Origin: Amaurobius ferox | Lineage: Eukaryota > Arthropoda > Arachnida > Araneae > Amaurobiidae | NCBI GenBank assembly: GCA_951213105.1 | Contig: OX578144.1 | Coordinates: 85,635,015-85,699,014, forward strand | DNA length: 64,000 nt | Direction of reading: 5' to 3' | In this document: piece by piece, positions 34,186 to 45,182 of the stretch | Layout of the letters: each line of letters opens with the position of its first letter | How positions within the stretch are numbered: position 1 is the stretch's first letter | The notes under the pieces: generated by a model | What the model was told of the DNA's origin: nothing | Seen by the model: only the letters and a program-made list of their open reading frames with translations | The model's database searches: none | Translations under genes and position numbers: made by a program

Positions 34186-34849
34186 GGCCTGACTTTAAAT
34201 TGCAAGATATGACTTTATATGTGAAAAACCAGATTTTCAAATTGGTATTCAAAGATTGCAAGCGGGTAATAAGACCTTGCAAACAGGTGAGCAGATCATA
34301 CAAATGGGAAACAGCCAGCTTTTTAGTTTCATCAGGCTGTAAAGAAAAAGTATTTTTCTTGGGTCGTATCTGGTACCTCACCAGGGTAACAATATGTGCA
34401 AAAAGCTAATAAGATGCAAATAAGATAAGACTAACTAATTAATAAGTAGCCATATGAATAATTTTTAATTGTATATGAATACTTTTATATTTGATATGAA
34501 TAATTTTAATTTTAATATGTTTCTATTGCGAATATATATAGATTTAAAAAAAAAGAACTATCGTTTACATCGGTAAAATCGTTGACTTCATATTACCAGT
34601 TTTAATTATTGGCAGAGAAAAGGCATCAAAATATGTATTTATTGTTTTTGAGAGGAAAAATGGTGCATTTTTTTAATTCCTTGTATCGTCACATATAATT
34701 CGAATTTCCGGAATTTTCGATTTTTTCATTAATCTCAAGTTAAGAAGAATCGAATGAGACCAAATTGAGGACCATGATTCGAGTGGGAATATTCCATAAT
34801 TTTGAAAACATGGTTGTGAAATTGTGAAATTGTGCTGCCATCAATATGT
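34186..34849. other. Non-coding; short repeat motif
   Basis: No gene. Two overlapping 66-69 codon frames at 34181-34409 have no motif. About 34700-34800 resembles the sequences around 9580 and 36280 (ATTTCCGGAATTTTCG, then a GTTAAGAAGAATCGAATGAG block). Confidence 0.5.
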
Positions 34850-34917
34850 TGATCTTTTGCCCTAGATCGACGAAAATCTCGTTAAAACTGCAAAAATGAT
34901 AACGAAATTGACGCCAA

Positions 34918-35025
34918 ATATCTCTCTATCTCTCTATATTGACAAAAGTAGCTGACGCCGCCGTCTCTGTTTAACAAGTTTCTCATTTCTCGAGATTATT
35001 TGCTTCGCTCTAGTTATTGTTAAAA
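34918..35025 (-). mobile_element. Fragment of the GC-rich element, inverted
   Basis: CTCTCTATATTGACAAAAGT, AGCTGACGCCGCCGTCTCTG and ATTTCTCGAGATTATTTGCT are the reverse complement of the right end of the element at 35100-35888 with scattered mismatches. Confidence 0.7.
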
Positions 35026-35099
35026 TTGTTAAATGTTAACGGAATTGTTAACGAAAATATCGCCAAATCGATGAATTAATTATTAAAATATTTCAAAAT

Positions 35100-35888
35100 A
35101 CTAGGGAGCTTTACTCCCTGCTCTCTACGATTCGCCAACGCCCTTCGGGAGGCTTCGTCTCCTTCTCGCTGCGCTCGCTTCATACATATTCCTTCTAAAA
35201 ATTCTACTTTCAAAAATCTCGTTTTGTATCCCTACCTATTTCCCGCAGGAAGGAAAAGCAGGGATTTTTCTTAGCTCCGGGAATCCAAAAATTGAATTCC
35301 TTGATCCTGAGCTCGCTTCGTGAACAGTTTCATGCCAAACTAAAGTTTAAATCGATAAACGGTTAATTTCATCGTGTTACCCTATTATTTCTCTATAAAT
35401 GTACCGAATTTTATATTTTCGTATTCATAGTTTTTACGGCACGAAACAGAGAAATCGCTAGACTTGCCGATATTAAAAAAAAGTTCACTTCAGAAGTGCA
35501 TAAAAAATAAAATATCTCAAAAACTACATCGGAATAAAAAAAAATGGGCTCAATCCTGCAAAAATTCACCCTTCTAAGCCTGCAAAAATCCATGGTCTTG
35601 CTATTGTTAGTCTATCCAGGACGCGAACTCGCAGTTCAAGTATTTTGTCTTTGACTTTGACGTTAAATATTTCTTAAACTACAATATATATAAGAAAACT
35701 ATTTATTTCAGCGTATTTCCGAAAGCATTTTCTACAAGTGTACCAAATTTAATATTTTTGTATGCAATAGTTTTTGCAATACGAAGCAAAGAATCTCGCG
35801 AAACGAGAAATTTGTCAATCAGCGACGGTGGCGTCAGCGGCAACGTCAGCTCAAGCAGCAGCTATTTTTTTTTTAAATATAGAGAGAT
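35100..35888 (+). mobile_element. Unclassified GC-richer mobile element
   Basis: Begins AGGGAGCTTTACTCCCTGCT, a short palindrome, then a GC-rich stretch with CCCTTCGGGAGG and CGCTGCGCTCGC. Two internal direct repeats follow: GTACCGAATTTTATATTTTC at about 35401 and GTACCAAATTTAATATTTTT at about 35740. It ends with CGGTGGCGTCAGCGG, AGCAGCAGC and TATAGAGAGATAG. The surrounding repeat resumes on both sides, so it is an insertion. No coding frame, no TIR and no clear target duplication; class unknown. Confidence 0.6.
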
Positions 35889-36180
35889 AGACTATTTTGC
35901 TTATAGCGAATGTGGTCAGTAAAGATAATTGTAAATTTAAATTCCAAATATAAGTTTATTGGGTACTTAGAAAGTGTTTTACATGTAGCCATAAGGAAAT
36001 GAGCCTAATGTTAAATTCAACTTTTGAAACATTATGCCGTATATCTTATACGTCATTTTTTCACTGTGAAAGATGAAACTCCATTGCATTATATGGAAAG
36101 AATCCCGTACTGACCATATCAGATATTTTCGTTAACCTGGAAGCAGAGGCGGATCGACTGATATCAAAACCAATATTCTA

Positions 36181-36480
36181 CCTACTGTGGAATTGCTTCG
36201 ATAATTAAGTAAAGTGGTTTTGAGTCTTTTGATAGGTCCTCGAAACTGTCACCTTTAATGCGAATTGCTGAAATGTTAGAATTTTCCTTAGGTCTGGAAG
36301 TTGAGACGGATTGAATGGCTTCAATAGATTCTAGCTATAGCGGAACTGTTCGATAATTTTGATACCCCATCTCTTCGCTGAGTCAGTGAATCTGTACGTA
36401 TTATATAGGGTGCGTATTATATAGGGTTGAATAACTCAGAGCATCTCATTACCCAATGAGTAATCCCTAGTAGCAATTCG
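36181..36480. other. Non-coding with small direct repeats
   Basis: A GTTGAGACGGATTGAATGG motif at about 36301 parallels GGAAGCAGAGGCGGATCGAC at about 36141. GTATTATATAGGG is doubled at 36398-36426. Confidence 0.5.
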
Positions 36481-36483
36481 ATA

Positions 36484-36740
36484 TTGGTCAGATATTGGAT
36501 TTTTATTGGCTCCAATATTGGTGCAATATTGGATTTTTATTGACTCTAATATTGGTCCAATAGTGGATTTTTATAAGGCTCCAATATTGGTCCAATATTG
36601 GATTTTTATTGGCTCCAATATTGGTCCAATTATGGAATTTATTGGCTCCAATATTAGTCCAATATTGGATTTTTATTGGCTCTAATATTGGTCCAATAGT
36701 AGATTTTTATTGGCTCCAATATTGGACCAATATGAAAAAG
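36484..36740 (+). repeat. 34-bp minisatellite rich in ATTGG/CCAAT
   Basis: Seven units near AATATTGGTCCAATATTGGA then TTTTTATTGGCTCC, mostly 33-35 bp. Each unit contains inverted ATTGG/CCAAT pairs and can fold on itself. Confidence 0.9.
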
Positions 36741-36975
36741 TGTCTAGTTTGACGGAATTGACCGAATATTGGCTTAAATATTGGGACACTATTGCGGCAA
36801 TATTTCCAATATAACACCAATATTGACGTAATATTGCGCCAATACTTCCAGTGTAACACCAATGTTGGAGAATGTAATGAAAATATTAGCCAATATTGAA
36901 GACCAATTTAACTCCTACATTTGCCCAATAGTGGGATTATATTGGATATATATTTCCAATGTAATGCCAAGATAT
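36741..36975 (+). repeat. Degenerate extension of the ATTGG minisatellite
   Basis: Irregularly spaced CCAATATTG, ATATTGG and CAATATTTCCAAT motifs with no fixed period, probably older units of the same array. Confidence 0.6.
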
Positions 36976-37800
36976 TCAACATTAGTCCAGTAATTATAAT
37001 GCTACTAGGCCATTACTAAATGCTACTTACCAATATTAAATGCTACTAGGGATGTAGCGAGTTCATTTCATAAAACATTTTTGGCTTAATAGTTCATCAG
37101 ATTTTTTATTGCTTTCATGTTTTAAGTTCATAACTTATTTATTTTGAAATATTTGATGCAAAATAAAAAGCTCTTGTCAAATGAGATAAAATGCAAGCTT
37201 CGTGAAGGTGATCCAAAAAACAATTTGAGAAGAATCTCAAGTAATGTTGAGCTTTATTTATGTAAATCATCCTCGGAAAGCAGGTCAGCGAAAATTTTCT
37301 TCAGTGCCGGATTTGCAACTAAGCCTGCTTATGCGCTACAACTTGCTTTATGCTGGATATAATTGAGGGGTAAGAAGGTAAAAGGAAAGTGGGTAAATAT
37401 AGGGATATATTAGGTTTAAATATTTTACTTTTATGTAGATACTTGATTGCATCTGTTGTATTTTATTCACCGTGCGCGCGTATAAGGATTAAGAAGAATA
37501 TTGGAGAGGGATTATATCAAGATATATTTTCGATGAAGGTATTTAGAATTTTAAACTTTCAGATAGATATATTAAACATATTTTTCCAGTAATGGTATGC
37601 TACGTCTTATTTTCTATATAGGTAACTACAGTTTTAGGATATAATAAATATATTAATGGCATGAATGGCTTCAGTTTTATTCGAAAATAAGCGTAAACAG
37701 GAACAATATACGTATATTAATTGTCTAAATATCTAACAAGGTCTGAAAACAATTGTAAGATTCAATAAAATATAAATTAAATGATTAGCTTACTTATTAG
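36976..37800. other. AT-rich stretch with an uncharacterised 72-codon frame
   Basis: The frame 37144-37362 (from a TTG, to TAA) encodes a Lys/Ser-rich N-terminal part and an Ala-rich end, SAGFATKPAYALQLALCW. I recognise no domain and see no convincing splice sites. Confidence 0.35.
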
Positions 37801-37804
37801 TCAC

Positions 37805-37902
37805 AAAATAAAGCATTGACTTATTCATAAGAACATTGACTTATTCATAAGAACGTTGACTTATTCATAAGAACATCAATAAAGCATGGACTTATTCATT
37901 AG
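37805..37902 (+). repeat. Minisatellite, 22 bp unit
   Basis: TTGACTTATTCATAAGAAC occurs three times at 22-bp spacing from about 37816, followed by a degenerate unit (GGACTTATTCATTAG). Confidence 0.9.
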
Positions 37903-38763
37903 CTTGAATTCATGAGCATTGAAACAGGAATATACAATTTAAAGCAACTTACATATCTTTGGTTTCCAATGGATGCTTTGTTTTATTGAACTTTTTGTAT
38001 TTGCAAGCCTCAATGTTGGAACATCTGCGCATTCAATTATCAAATAATTTGGTTTAGGTTTCTTGTTTAGGAGTTTTTATTTGGGTATCGAATCATTTTA
38101 CCTCCCTTTAAATTGTAATAAGAGATTCGTGTATGTACGTAATATTCTCTAATATTTTCAACTATACGTTTATTTGAAACCTTTAGAAGCTTTAGCCCAT
38201 ATATGTCCCTTTATTTAAGCTACTTCAATTAAAAACACCGTAAAACTTCCATAATAATTCATACTCATAAAATAACTATTAAAAGCTTACATGGAGTTCC
38301 AAAAAGAAAAAAAAAACACTAATTCTCGCGTTCAAGATCAAGAACGCATTCAAGTTCGCGGATAAGAATATTGTGCTTTCACAATGATTTGTGTATCGAA
38401 CATAATTCCATAAGCAGGTAAATCACATTTTTATAGCAAATAATCCATAAGCAAATAAATTACATTTAATCACATTTTACCAAAGTATATTTTAAGTAAA
38501 AAAAAAGAACTCGATTTTTTTCATCGGCTTTTGCCGATTGAAGGGTACCAAGTCCCCTTATTTGTAAAGTTTTATTGTCAGGGGACCATTTGCATTGAAA
38601 AGTCTTTTAGGTATTTTGAATTTTCATATTTTTTAAAGTTATAATTTGTGTGCAGTTTGTTTACTTGTGCAATTTGCAGATAGTCCTTGATGACACAACT
38701 TTTGCCATACCATTGTTTTTGAAAACAAATATGTTAGTGAAACATCTATTTTACAGGATCTGC
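37903..38763. other. AT-rich non-coding stretch
   Basis: No gene. A small dyad GCTTTTGCCGAT near 38526 is not interpretable. Confidence 0.5.
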
Positions 38764-39343
38764 TATAGATAGTGTTCATATGCTAACTGATTTGGATTCA
38801 GCATATTAGAGAGAATGAAGGGGGAAGGTTAGATTTCCATTAAGATTTCCACTGCTCATTCATTTCAATTTTATATTCAAAAAATTCAATTTTAATTAAG
38901 CAGTTATATATTAAGATCGGTTATAGAGCTTAGATGATAAGATAGTAACTAATATGGACTCAGAATCACATGCAGGGGGAATTAGGCTTATTTAATAAAA
39001 ATTTTCTCTTCCGCTTTCTTTTTTACTTCCGGTTAAAAATGTCTATTGATAGTGTTTAGATAATAACTGATACGAATTCAGCATCGCATTTTGAGGGGGT
39101 TATGAAACTCACAAAGGATAGCCATCTTTGCTTTTGGAGATGCTACTCCCGCTTCAAAATTTATATTTTCTCTTAAACATCTATTTCTCGGGATTTTCTA
39201 TTGATTATAGCTTAGATGATGACTGGTACATATACTCAGACTCAATTTCAGAAGGAGAAGGTGGTTTTACTAAAGATGTTTACTTCCTTTTTAACTTTCA
39301 TTAAAAAAAAAATCCTTGAAATAGATATTTCTCAGGATTGACC

Positions 39344-39356
39344 CTACATAGAACTT
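39344..39356 (+). repeat. SINE target duplication, left (CTACATAGAACTT)
   Basis: 13-base exact repeat of 39629-39641. Confidence 0.85.
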
Positions 39357-39628
39357 CATTGGTTAGCGCGCTGGAGTTGCACTCGGTAGGCCCGGGTTCG
39401 ATTCCAGCCACTGCCAAAACTGCCGCCGTGTTCATGCGGAGTACGATCACGTTAAACATGTGGGTCCGAATGTCCTTCCGAGAGGTTGGTGGTAGGGGAA
39501 GGAGGGTACGGTCCCTGTGGATGCCTCCCCCACTGGGTTCCGGTCTAAATTGGGTGGCACTTCCCGACCGTCCAAACAGTTACCTTACACCTTTATGGTA
39601 GGTCGGACGGTCTGGGTTTCAACAACAA
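39357..39628 (+). mobile_element. tRNA-derived SINE (type S1), young, slightly 5'-truncated
   Basis: Starts CATTGGTTAGCGCGCTGGAG, missing about a dozen leading bases present at 44818. Box A-like GGTTAGCGCGCTGG and box B GGTTCGATTCC mark the RNA polymerase III promoter. A GC-rich body follows and the tail is TTTCAACAACAAC. The 13-bp flanking duplication and few differences from the copy at 44818 indicate recent insertion. Confidence 0.93.
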
Positions 39629-39641
39629 CTACATAGAACTT
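39629..39641 (+). repeat. SINE target duplication, right
   Basis: Exact copy of 39344-39356 after the CAA tail. Confidence 0.85.
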
Positions 39642-39769
39642 AGATTTTAACTGATATGGATTCAGCATTGAATTCCAAAGAGAGCAGAGGCCTCTCTAAG
39701 TTTTCACATTTTCGGTTCTGGAGATGCCCCTTTGAATTTTTATTAAAAATTCGTATAAATACAAATAAA

Positions 39770-40745
39770 CATGCAAAAAAAAATTAATATCAATGTTTAA
39801 TAATTCCAACAAACGTTAAGTATACACTCGATTTTTCACATATGAATGCTTCTTCATAAATTTCTTGTTCTTACGTTTGCTGTGAACTATATTTATACCA
39901 AATGACTACTCCAAATGAAACGCATTTAAACATGAAAACGAAATACAATATTTCATGCTTCATACTTTAAGAACATTACTTTTCCTTCAGAATATTATTA
40001 CTCGAGTGTCTGAAAGTATACCAGCATAATGACTTCTGGTGTCATTAGTTTGTCCGTCGGAGTTTTTTTTTCTTCGCGTTTCTTTTCCATAATAACTTTG
40101 AGAAAGAGTTTTGGGCTATAGTGAGAAGAAGAATAAATCGAAAACTTTTATCATTTAATTGTTTTCTTTGTCTCTCAAAAATTATTCCTGGCATCTTCTA
40201 AAGATATATTACTGTATTTTTACCGTGGAAAATAGCTTACTTTTGAAAGAATAGAATTTTTTGGAAAAATAAATGATTTTTTTCTCTGATTTATATAGCG
40301 TTATAGCTAATTTCTATTTGACAGCACATACACGTTCATAACAATTGTTCAAAGATATTTTCAATAGTTTCAAACACAGAATACACAACAAAATACACTT
40401 TAAACATAACATTTTTATAACTTTTTCATGAAACACATCTTAATATTTACTAGTTTCCAACAGGGAGAATAACTATTTTGGTAAGATGTCTATTGAATTC
40501 GTCCATTAGTGTTCGGTTATTTACTGCACGAACTTAGTTATACGTTCTGGAAAATACCTGAATAATATAGTCATTTTAAACATGCTAGGCACTTACTTCT
40601 CTTTAATTAACACTATTGACTCTTGAAGTTATTTTAACCTATCTTAATGTTATCCTTTTCGGTCAATTTTCCACTTCACACTCTTTGATCTCAGTTGAAG
40701 AGTGTTTAATTCAATTTTCCATTTTTGTCACACGTTTTGATAAAC
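39770..40745. other. AT-rich non-coding stretch
   Basis: No gene or repeat family recognised. Confidence 0.55.
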
Positions 40746-40749
40746 CTTG

Positions 40750-41655
40750 TTACTTTCCTTATATACATAATGTATCAGGAAATTATTGTGAGGGGGTCAA
40801 AAATTCGAATTCGAGTTTTCTACGGGAGAGCACGTTTCAAGCATCCCTGATCACGAATCAAATATTTTTGAAGTAATGTCTGTGTGTGTGTGTGTGTCAG
40901 TGAGTCTGTGGAGACGATAACTGACGAACAAATGGACCGATTCGAACGAAATTTGGTACAAAAATCGCAATCCGTGAACACTGAAAGCCTTTTAAACGTA
41001 ACCGAATGTTCAGAACACCCCTAAATTGTCGAGTGAAATTTTGAAAAAATCAAAACCTTTAATAAAGTTACGCAAATAGATATTTCGAATGTAATTTGTC
41101 CTTAGAAAACGATTGATATAAACTTTAGAATTCTACCATAAACCGTTCTCGAGATATTGCACATTTTTTAAATAAATTTATCAAAACATCCCATAAATTA
41201 AAAAATATATATATTAACTGTTGAGAAACATGTTCACTTTTCATATGTAATATCATGCGATAAATTGGGTGACATCATTCTCGTGGAACTAACTCGTTCC
41301 ATTCATGAGAAAATATTCTTTGAGTAATACTTTTGTATTTGAACGCCAATAGTTATTTATCTGCTATAAGAATAACTTATTTCTCCGTCCATAACGCTTG
41401 GTGAGATTTTGGCGCCAACTTTGGCGGAATGTTGCCAACTTGGCGACTTTTTTAAATGTTGCCAAATTAACGGAAATCTCGCCAAATGGATAAAAATGAC
41501 ACTAAATCAGTGAAAATGACGACTAATTGACGAAAATTCAATTTCTTGGAAAGAATATAAATAGCTACTATAAGAATAATATTTTTTAACTGTAAAAGTA
41601 GTAAATGAATTGCATTATATAAGGAAAGGCATGTGCTGCTCACATCAGATTTTTT
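40750..41655 (+). repeat. Family 1 element, copy H, complete
   Basis: Hairpin start TACTTTCCTTATATACATAA, GT tract at 40880-40897, core AATGGACCGATTCGAACGAA, the GGCGGAATGTTGCCAACTTG block, and the terminus TGCATTATATAAGGAAAGGC then CACATCAGATTTTTTT. A solitary full copy, useful as a reference for the array. Confidence 0.9.
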
Positions 41656-43542
41656 TATTTTGATCTTGTTTCCAAATTTTTTGTCCTTTATTTTCTTCTA
41701 TTTTTAAATTGTAATATCTAACTTTTACTATAGCTTATTGTTTAGTGCTCGTTTGTACATCAAATAGCATGAAAGTCTGTATAGCTATTTTTGAATTTCC
41801 CTCGGAAGTCAATCGTCGGGAGAAATGGATTAAAGCAGAGAAAAGCAATAATAAAAAGCTAAATAACTGCTCCTTAATGGCCAAAATTTTGTACAAACAG
41901 ATTTCAATAAGGCTTGAGGACTGTGGGAGAGATATATGGTTTGCATGAGTGGATATTAGGAATGAATGGGAGGATCGGCGGTAGTTGGTGTTTGTGGATT
42001 CCTCTTTCTTATGCATGGCCTTGTAGTACTTGGACGTGTGTAGAGTACTAAGCGGACAGGCTTTGTTGATCTTTAAGTAATTCACAATCACTGTAAATCT
42101 TGATCACTTCTAAATCTTGATCTAATAGTTTTGTTTCAGATTCGTAAGCTGAGTTTTATCAACTTGCTTTTCTGCAAGAAAGTGTTTCAATCGTGTCATA
42201 TCATAATAAAGAAATTAGTGCATTTACCTGTTTAATATCCACGGTTTTTCACATAATTCAGGGATAGTCCACGATCCAACGTCACGAATTTTTTAAAGTC
42301 TTGCACGAATCGTAAACAAGATGGACGAACGACGTTGCAATATCTCCAACACTTCAAAGACTATCTGAAATCACATTATGCACAAATGTAACCTTTTATA
42401 TGCACGTAAAAATATCGAGAATTTGTTAAACACTGCTCCGTACTTTATTCATTGTGAACATGTACACTATTTTACATAACAAAATACTTTAACAGTTTTT
42501 CCTCAAAAACTACTTAATCAACTGAAACAAAATTATGTTCTGAGATGTCTATCATATGATTATCAACACAGCGGCCTGATGATTTTGTTTTTTTTCTCAA
42601 GTATATTGCCCTATTATTGTAAGAACGAGCAAATGCGATTTGCATTTCAATTTAATATCTCTAAACCTACTCCAGTAAATGATACATAAATTTCGTGTGG
42701 TTCAGTATTCATTATTGAATCAAAATTTGCATTATTGTTAGCGGAAGCAATTTGAAAGTTCTCTATACTATATTTCTGTACATGTAAATATTTCTTATTG
42801 CGTCATTCCTGAATATAACAGTAGTTTCTCTATAACCATATTGTGCCCAATAAATACCTCCTGTTATCACTTTATAGGCGACTTCCATGAAATAGATGTC
42901 GTAGAAGTCACCACAACATGCTCTAAACTTCATATTTGACATTCTTTTCTATCTCGCTCTATTGTCGAGTTCTTGTTCATATTCTATTAATAATATAAAC
43001 ACCTTGATTTATCTACCTATATATCTATCTGTAGGTAACGCTGTAACAAAATCTTGACAAACGTGTTTCAATTAGGGATAAACATTTTACGAACTCTGGA
43101 ACTTTACGAGCGCATAACATCAGTTTCTTAAAGTGAGTCCATGATGTGATTGGCCCGTTCCCTACATAATACAATTATTATACTTCTTTCACAGCGAAAA
43201 ACTGCCATATAACCATGAATCTTTACGTAGCGTATGTCAACATATATACTGAAAATGAGACCATGATTCTCTTTTTAATTTCTTATCATTTTATTAATTT
43301 TTATTTATAACTTATAGGGCAGAATGTTCGCGGGTATCACTAGTACTCCTATAAGATCGCTGATATCGCATTTAGTTGCTCGAGTATTTATACTTTACTA
43401 TAAATAGACATAGCGTGTATACTCAAAAACATTTTATTCCGAATTTTATTCCGAAATTGCTGATGAGCCAAAATACTTTCCTAGCAACCCTGTATAACGA
43501 AAGCCTTAACATTAATAGAATACACTTTATATCATTATACAT
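41656..43542. other. AT-rich non-coding stretch
   Basis: No supported gene. A 118-codon minus frame (41735-42091) and an overlapping 67-codon plus frame have no domain that I recognise. 43010-43080 (ATCTATCTGTAGGTAACGCT, CTTGACAAACGTG) vaguely recalls subfamily 1b. Confidence 0.5.
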
Positions 43543-43876
43543 GTTACCGGTAATGTATGAAAGCCGGCATTCTATAGAATACCGAAAACTGGTCGGCAAT
43601 CTATGAAACGATTAACATTTCACCGATTTTCTAGGCATTCTATAGAATGCCAAATGACAAACTGGCAAAGTATGAAATACATCTCCGATTCATTCCTTTT
43701 TTCATATTTTGCCTAAATAGCATTTACCATTCTATAGAATGCCTAGGTATTATATACAATGCCTAGGGAAAGTATATCGTAATTCTCATATTTCGTACTT
43801 CGCCTAAAAAAGGCCCGTATTCTATAAAATGCCTAGGCATTCTACAGAATGCCGGCATTTCATACATTGCCAGTAA
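43543..43876. mobile_element. Palindromic MITE-like unit 1
   Basis: Starts GTTACCGGTAATGTATGAAA and ends TTTCATACATTGCCAGTAAC, an inverted pair. Inside lie multiple copies of the perfect palindrome GGCATTCTATAGAATGCC or near variants, plus CTAGGCATT/AATGCCTAG pairs, so the arms pair almost throughout. No coding capacity. Confidence 0.8.
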
Positions 43877-43877
43877 C

Positions 43878-44231
43878 ATAACCGGCAATGTATTAAAGCC
43901 GGCATTCTATAGAATACCTAGGCATTTTATAGAATACCGTAAACTGCTCGGCAATCTATGAAACGTTTAACATTTCACACATTTCCTAGGCATTCTATAG
44001 AATGCCAAATGACAAACCGGCAAAGTATGAAATATATCTCCGACTCATTCCTTTTTTCATACTTTGCCTAAATAGCATTTGTCATTCTATAGAATGCCTG
44101 GGTATTTTATACAATGCCCATGGAAAGTATATAATAATTCTCATATTTCATACTTTGCCTAAAAACGGCCGGTATTCTATAAAATGGCTAGATATTCTAT
44201 AGAATGCCATTATTTCATACATTGCCGGTAA
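43878..44231. mobile_element. Palindromic MITE-like unit 2
   Basis: Same order as unit 1 (ACCGGCAATGTATTAAAGCC ... TCATACATTGCCGGTAAC), with an extra TAGGCATTTTATAGAATACC near the left arm. The units abut with only one or two bases between them. Confidence 0.8.
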
Positions 44232-44803
44232 CATATACATGACAATTACCGTTCTCTTATACTAATATATTCTTTACTGTAGTTAAAATTAATCAGCGGC
44301 ACATTGCGATAATATTGGTTTCTTGAAGTTATCTAGTATACTGTCGATCAGTTTAAATTATTGAAATTCGATTTCATATTTTTCTAAAGCGTCCGTATTC
44401 AATGGAAGCATTGAATTGAAATTAGATTCTAATGCCGATAACGTTGAATTTTCCTAGGTAGATTATGTAAATGTTTATAGTCACATGATCCGCCTATATG
44501 GCGTCTTTCAAAGTTAGGAATAGCGCTGCAATTGCAGTGCACCCGTTAACATGTTCCGAACTTGAACACTCTAAGCATGAAACAACTGGTAACTACAATG
44601 GTAGAAAATAAACTGATATGTATCACTTTTTATTAGTGTCTGTGAATGACTGAAACAGTGATATAAATTATCTAATATTAAATATATTTCTATAGGCAGA
44701 TTCTAGGACTATGAATTTGAATACAGTATCTTTTACACTGGAATCAATAAGTTTTGAAAGCTGAAGCTGACTACCAAATATCGCAGTATTTGTAAGTAAC
44801 TAC
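44232..44803. other. Non-coding, no feature
   Basis: No gene or repeat family recognised. Confidence 0.5.
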
Positions 44804-44817
44804 ACATGTTTACAAAA
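44804..44817 (+). repeat. SINE target duplication, left (ACATGTTTACAAAA)
   Basis: 14-base exact repeat of 45102-45115. Confidence 0.88.
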
Positions 44818-45101
44818 GGGCGCGGTAGCCCATTGGTTAGCGCGCTGGAGTTGCACTCGGTAGGCCCGGGTTCGATTCCAGCCACTGCCAAAATTGCCGC
44901 CGTGTTCAGGCGGAGTACGATCACGTTAAACATGTGGGTCCGAAAGTCCTTCCGAGAGGTTGGTGGTAGGGGAAGGACGGTACGGTCCCTGTGGATGCCT
45001 CCCCCACTGGGTTCCGGTCTAAATTGGGTGGCACTTCCCGACCGTCCAAACAGTTACCTTACACCTTTCTGGTAGGTCGGACGGTCTGGGTTTCAACAAC
45101 A
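44818..45101 (+). mobile_element. tRNA-derived SINE (type S1), young, full length
   Basis: Complete head GGGCGCGGTAGCCCATTGG, box A-like TTGGTTAGCGCGC, box B GGTTCGATTCC, body and TTTCAACAACAAC tail, flanked by a 14-bp duplication. I see only about five mismatches to the copy at 39357. The head's fold around GTTGCACTC suggests descent from a tRNA with a GCA-like anticodon, which I cannot confirm. Three frames over it are not genes. Confidence 0.95.
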
Positions 45102-45115
45102 ACATGTTTACAAAA
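45102..45115 (+). repeat. SINE target duplication, right
   Basis: Exact copy of 44804-44817. Confidence 0.88.
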
Positions 45116-45182
45116 AAAACTGTCTTTATCGTTGCCTCTTTGTAAAAAAATGGCACCTGTAATGAAAATTGTGAACGTGTAA

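Larger units (their letters stand above)
34850..36180 (+). repeat. Subfamily 1b element, interrupted by a GC-rich element
   Basis: The host repeat is visible at 34850-34917 (GCCCTAGATCGACGAAAATC), 35026-35099 (AATATCGCCAAATCGATGAA, TTAATTATTAAAATATTT) and 35889-36130 (ATTGGGTACTTAGAAAGTG, TTTTTTCACTGTGAAAGATG, CTCCATTGCATTATATGG). These follow the order of 29820-30150 and 8760-9090. Confidence 0.6.
38764..39760 (+). repeat. Degenerate tandem repeat, about 110-170 bp unit, five copies
   Basis: Each unit carries a variant of AGATGATAACTGATATGGAT then TCAGCAT, followed by a GAGGGGG-like purine block and a TCC(A/G)CTT or TTTTTACTTCC block. Unit landmarks are near 38780, 38930, 39058, 39213 and 39643; the last is displaced by the SINE insertion. 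No frame is conserved between units. Confidence 0.65.

Noticed and set aside
34923..35892. A single TIR transposon bounded by TCTCTCTATA...TATAGAGAGATAG
   Set aside because: The host repeat reappears at 35026-35099 between the two ends, so these are two insertions of one element in opposite orientation, not one TIR element.
41735..42091. 118-codon minus frame overlapping a 67-codon plus frame
   Set aside because: Neither has a motif, and overlapping frames in this composition are expected by chance.
39338..45182. Frames of 60-90 codons with a shared VALPDRPNSYLT peptide
   Set aside because: They are translations of the type S1 SINE and repeat at each SINE copy.
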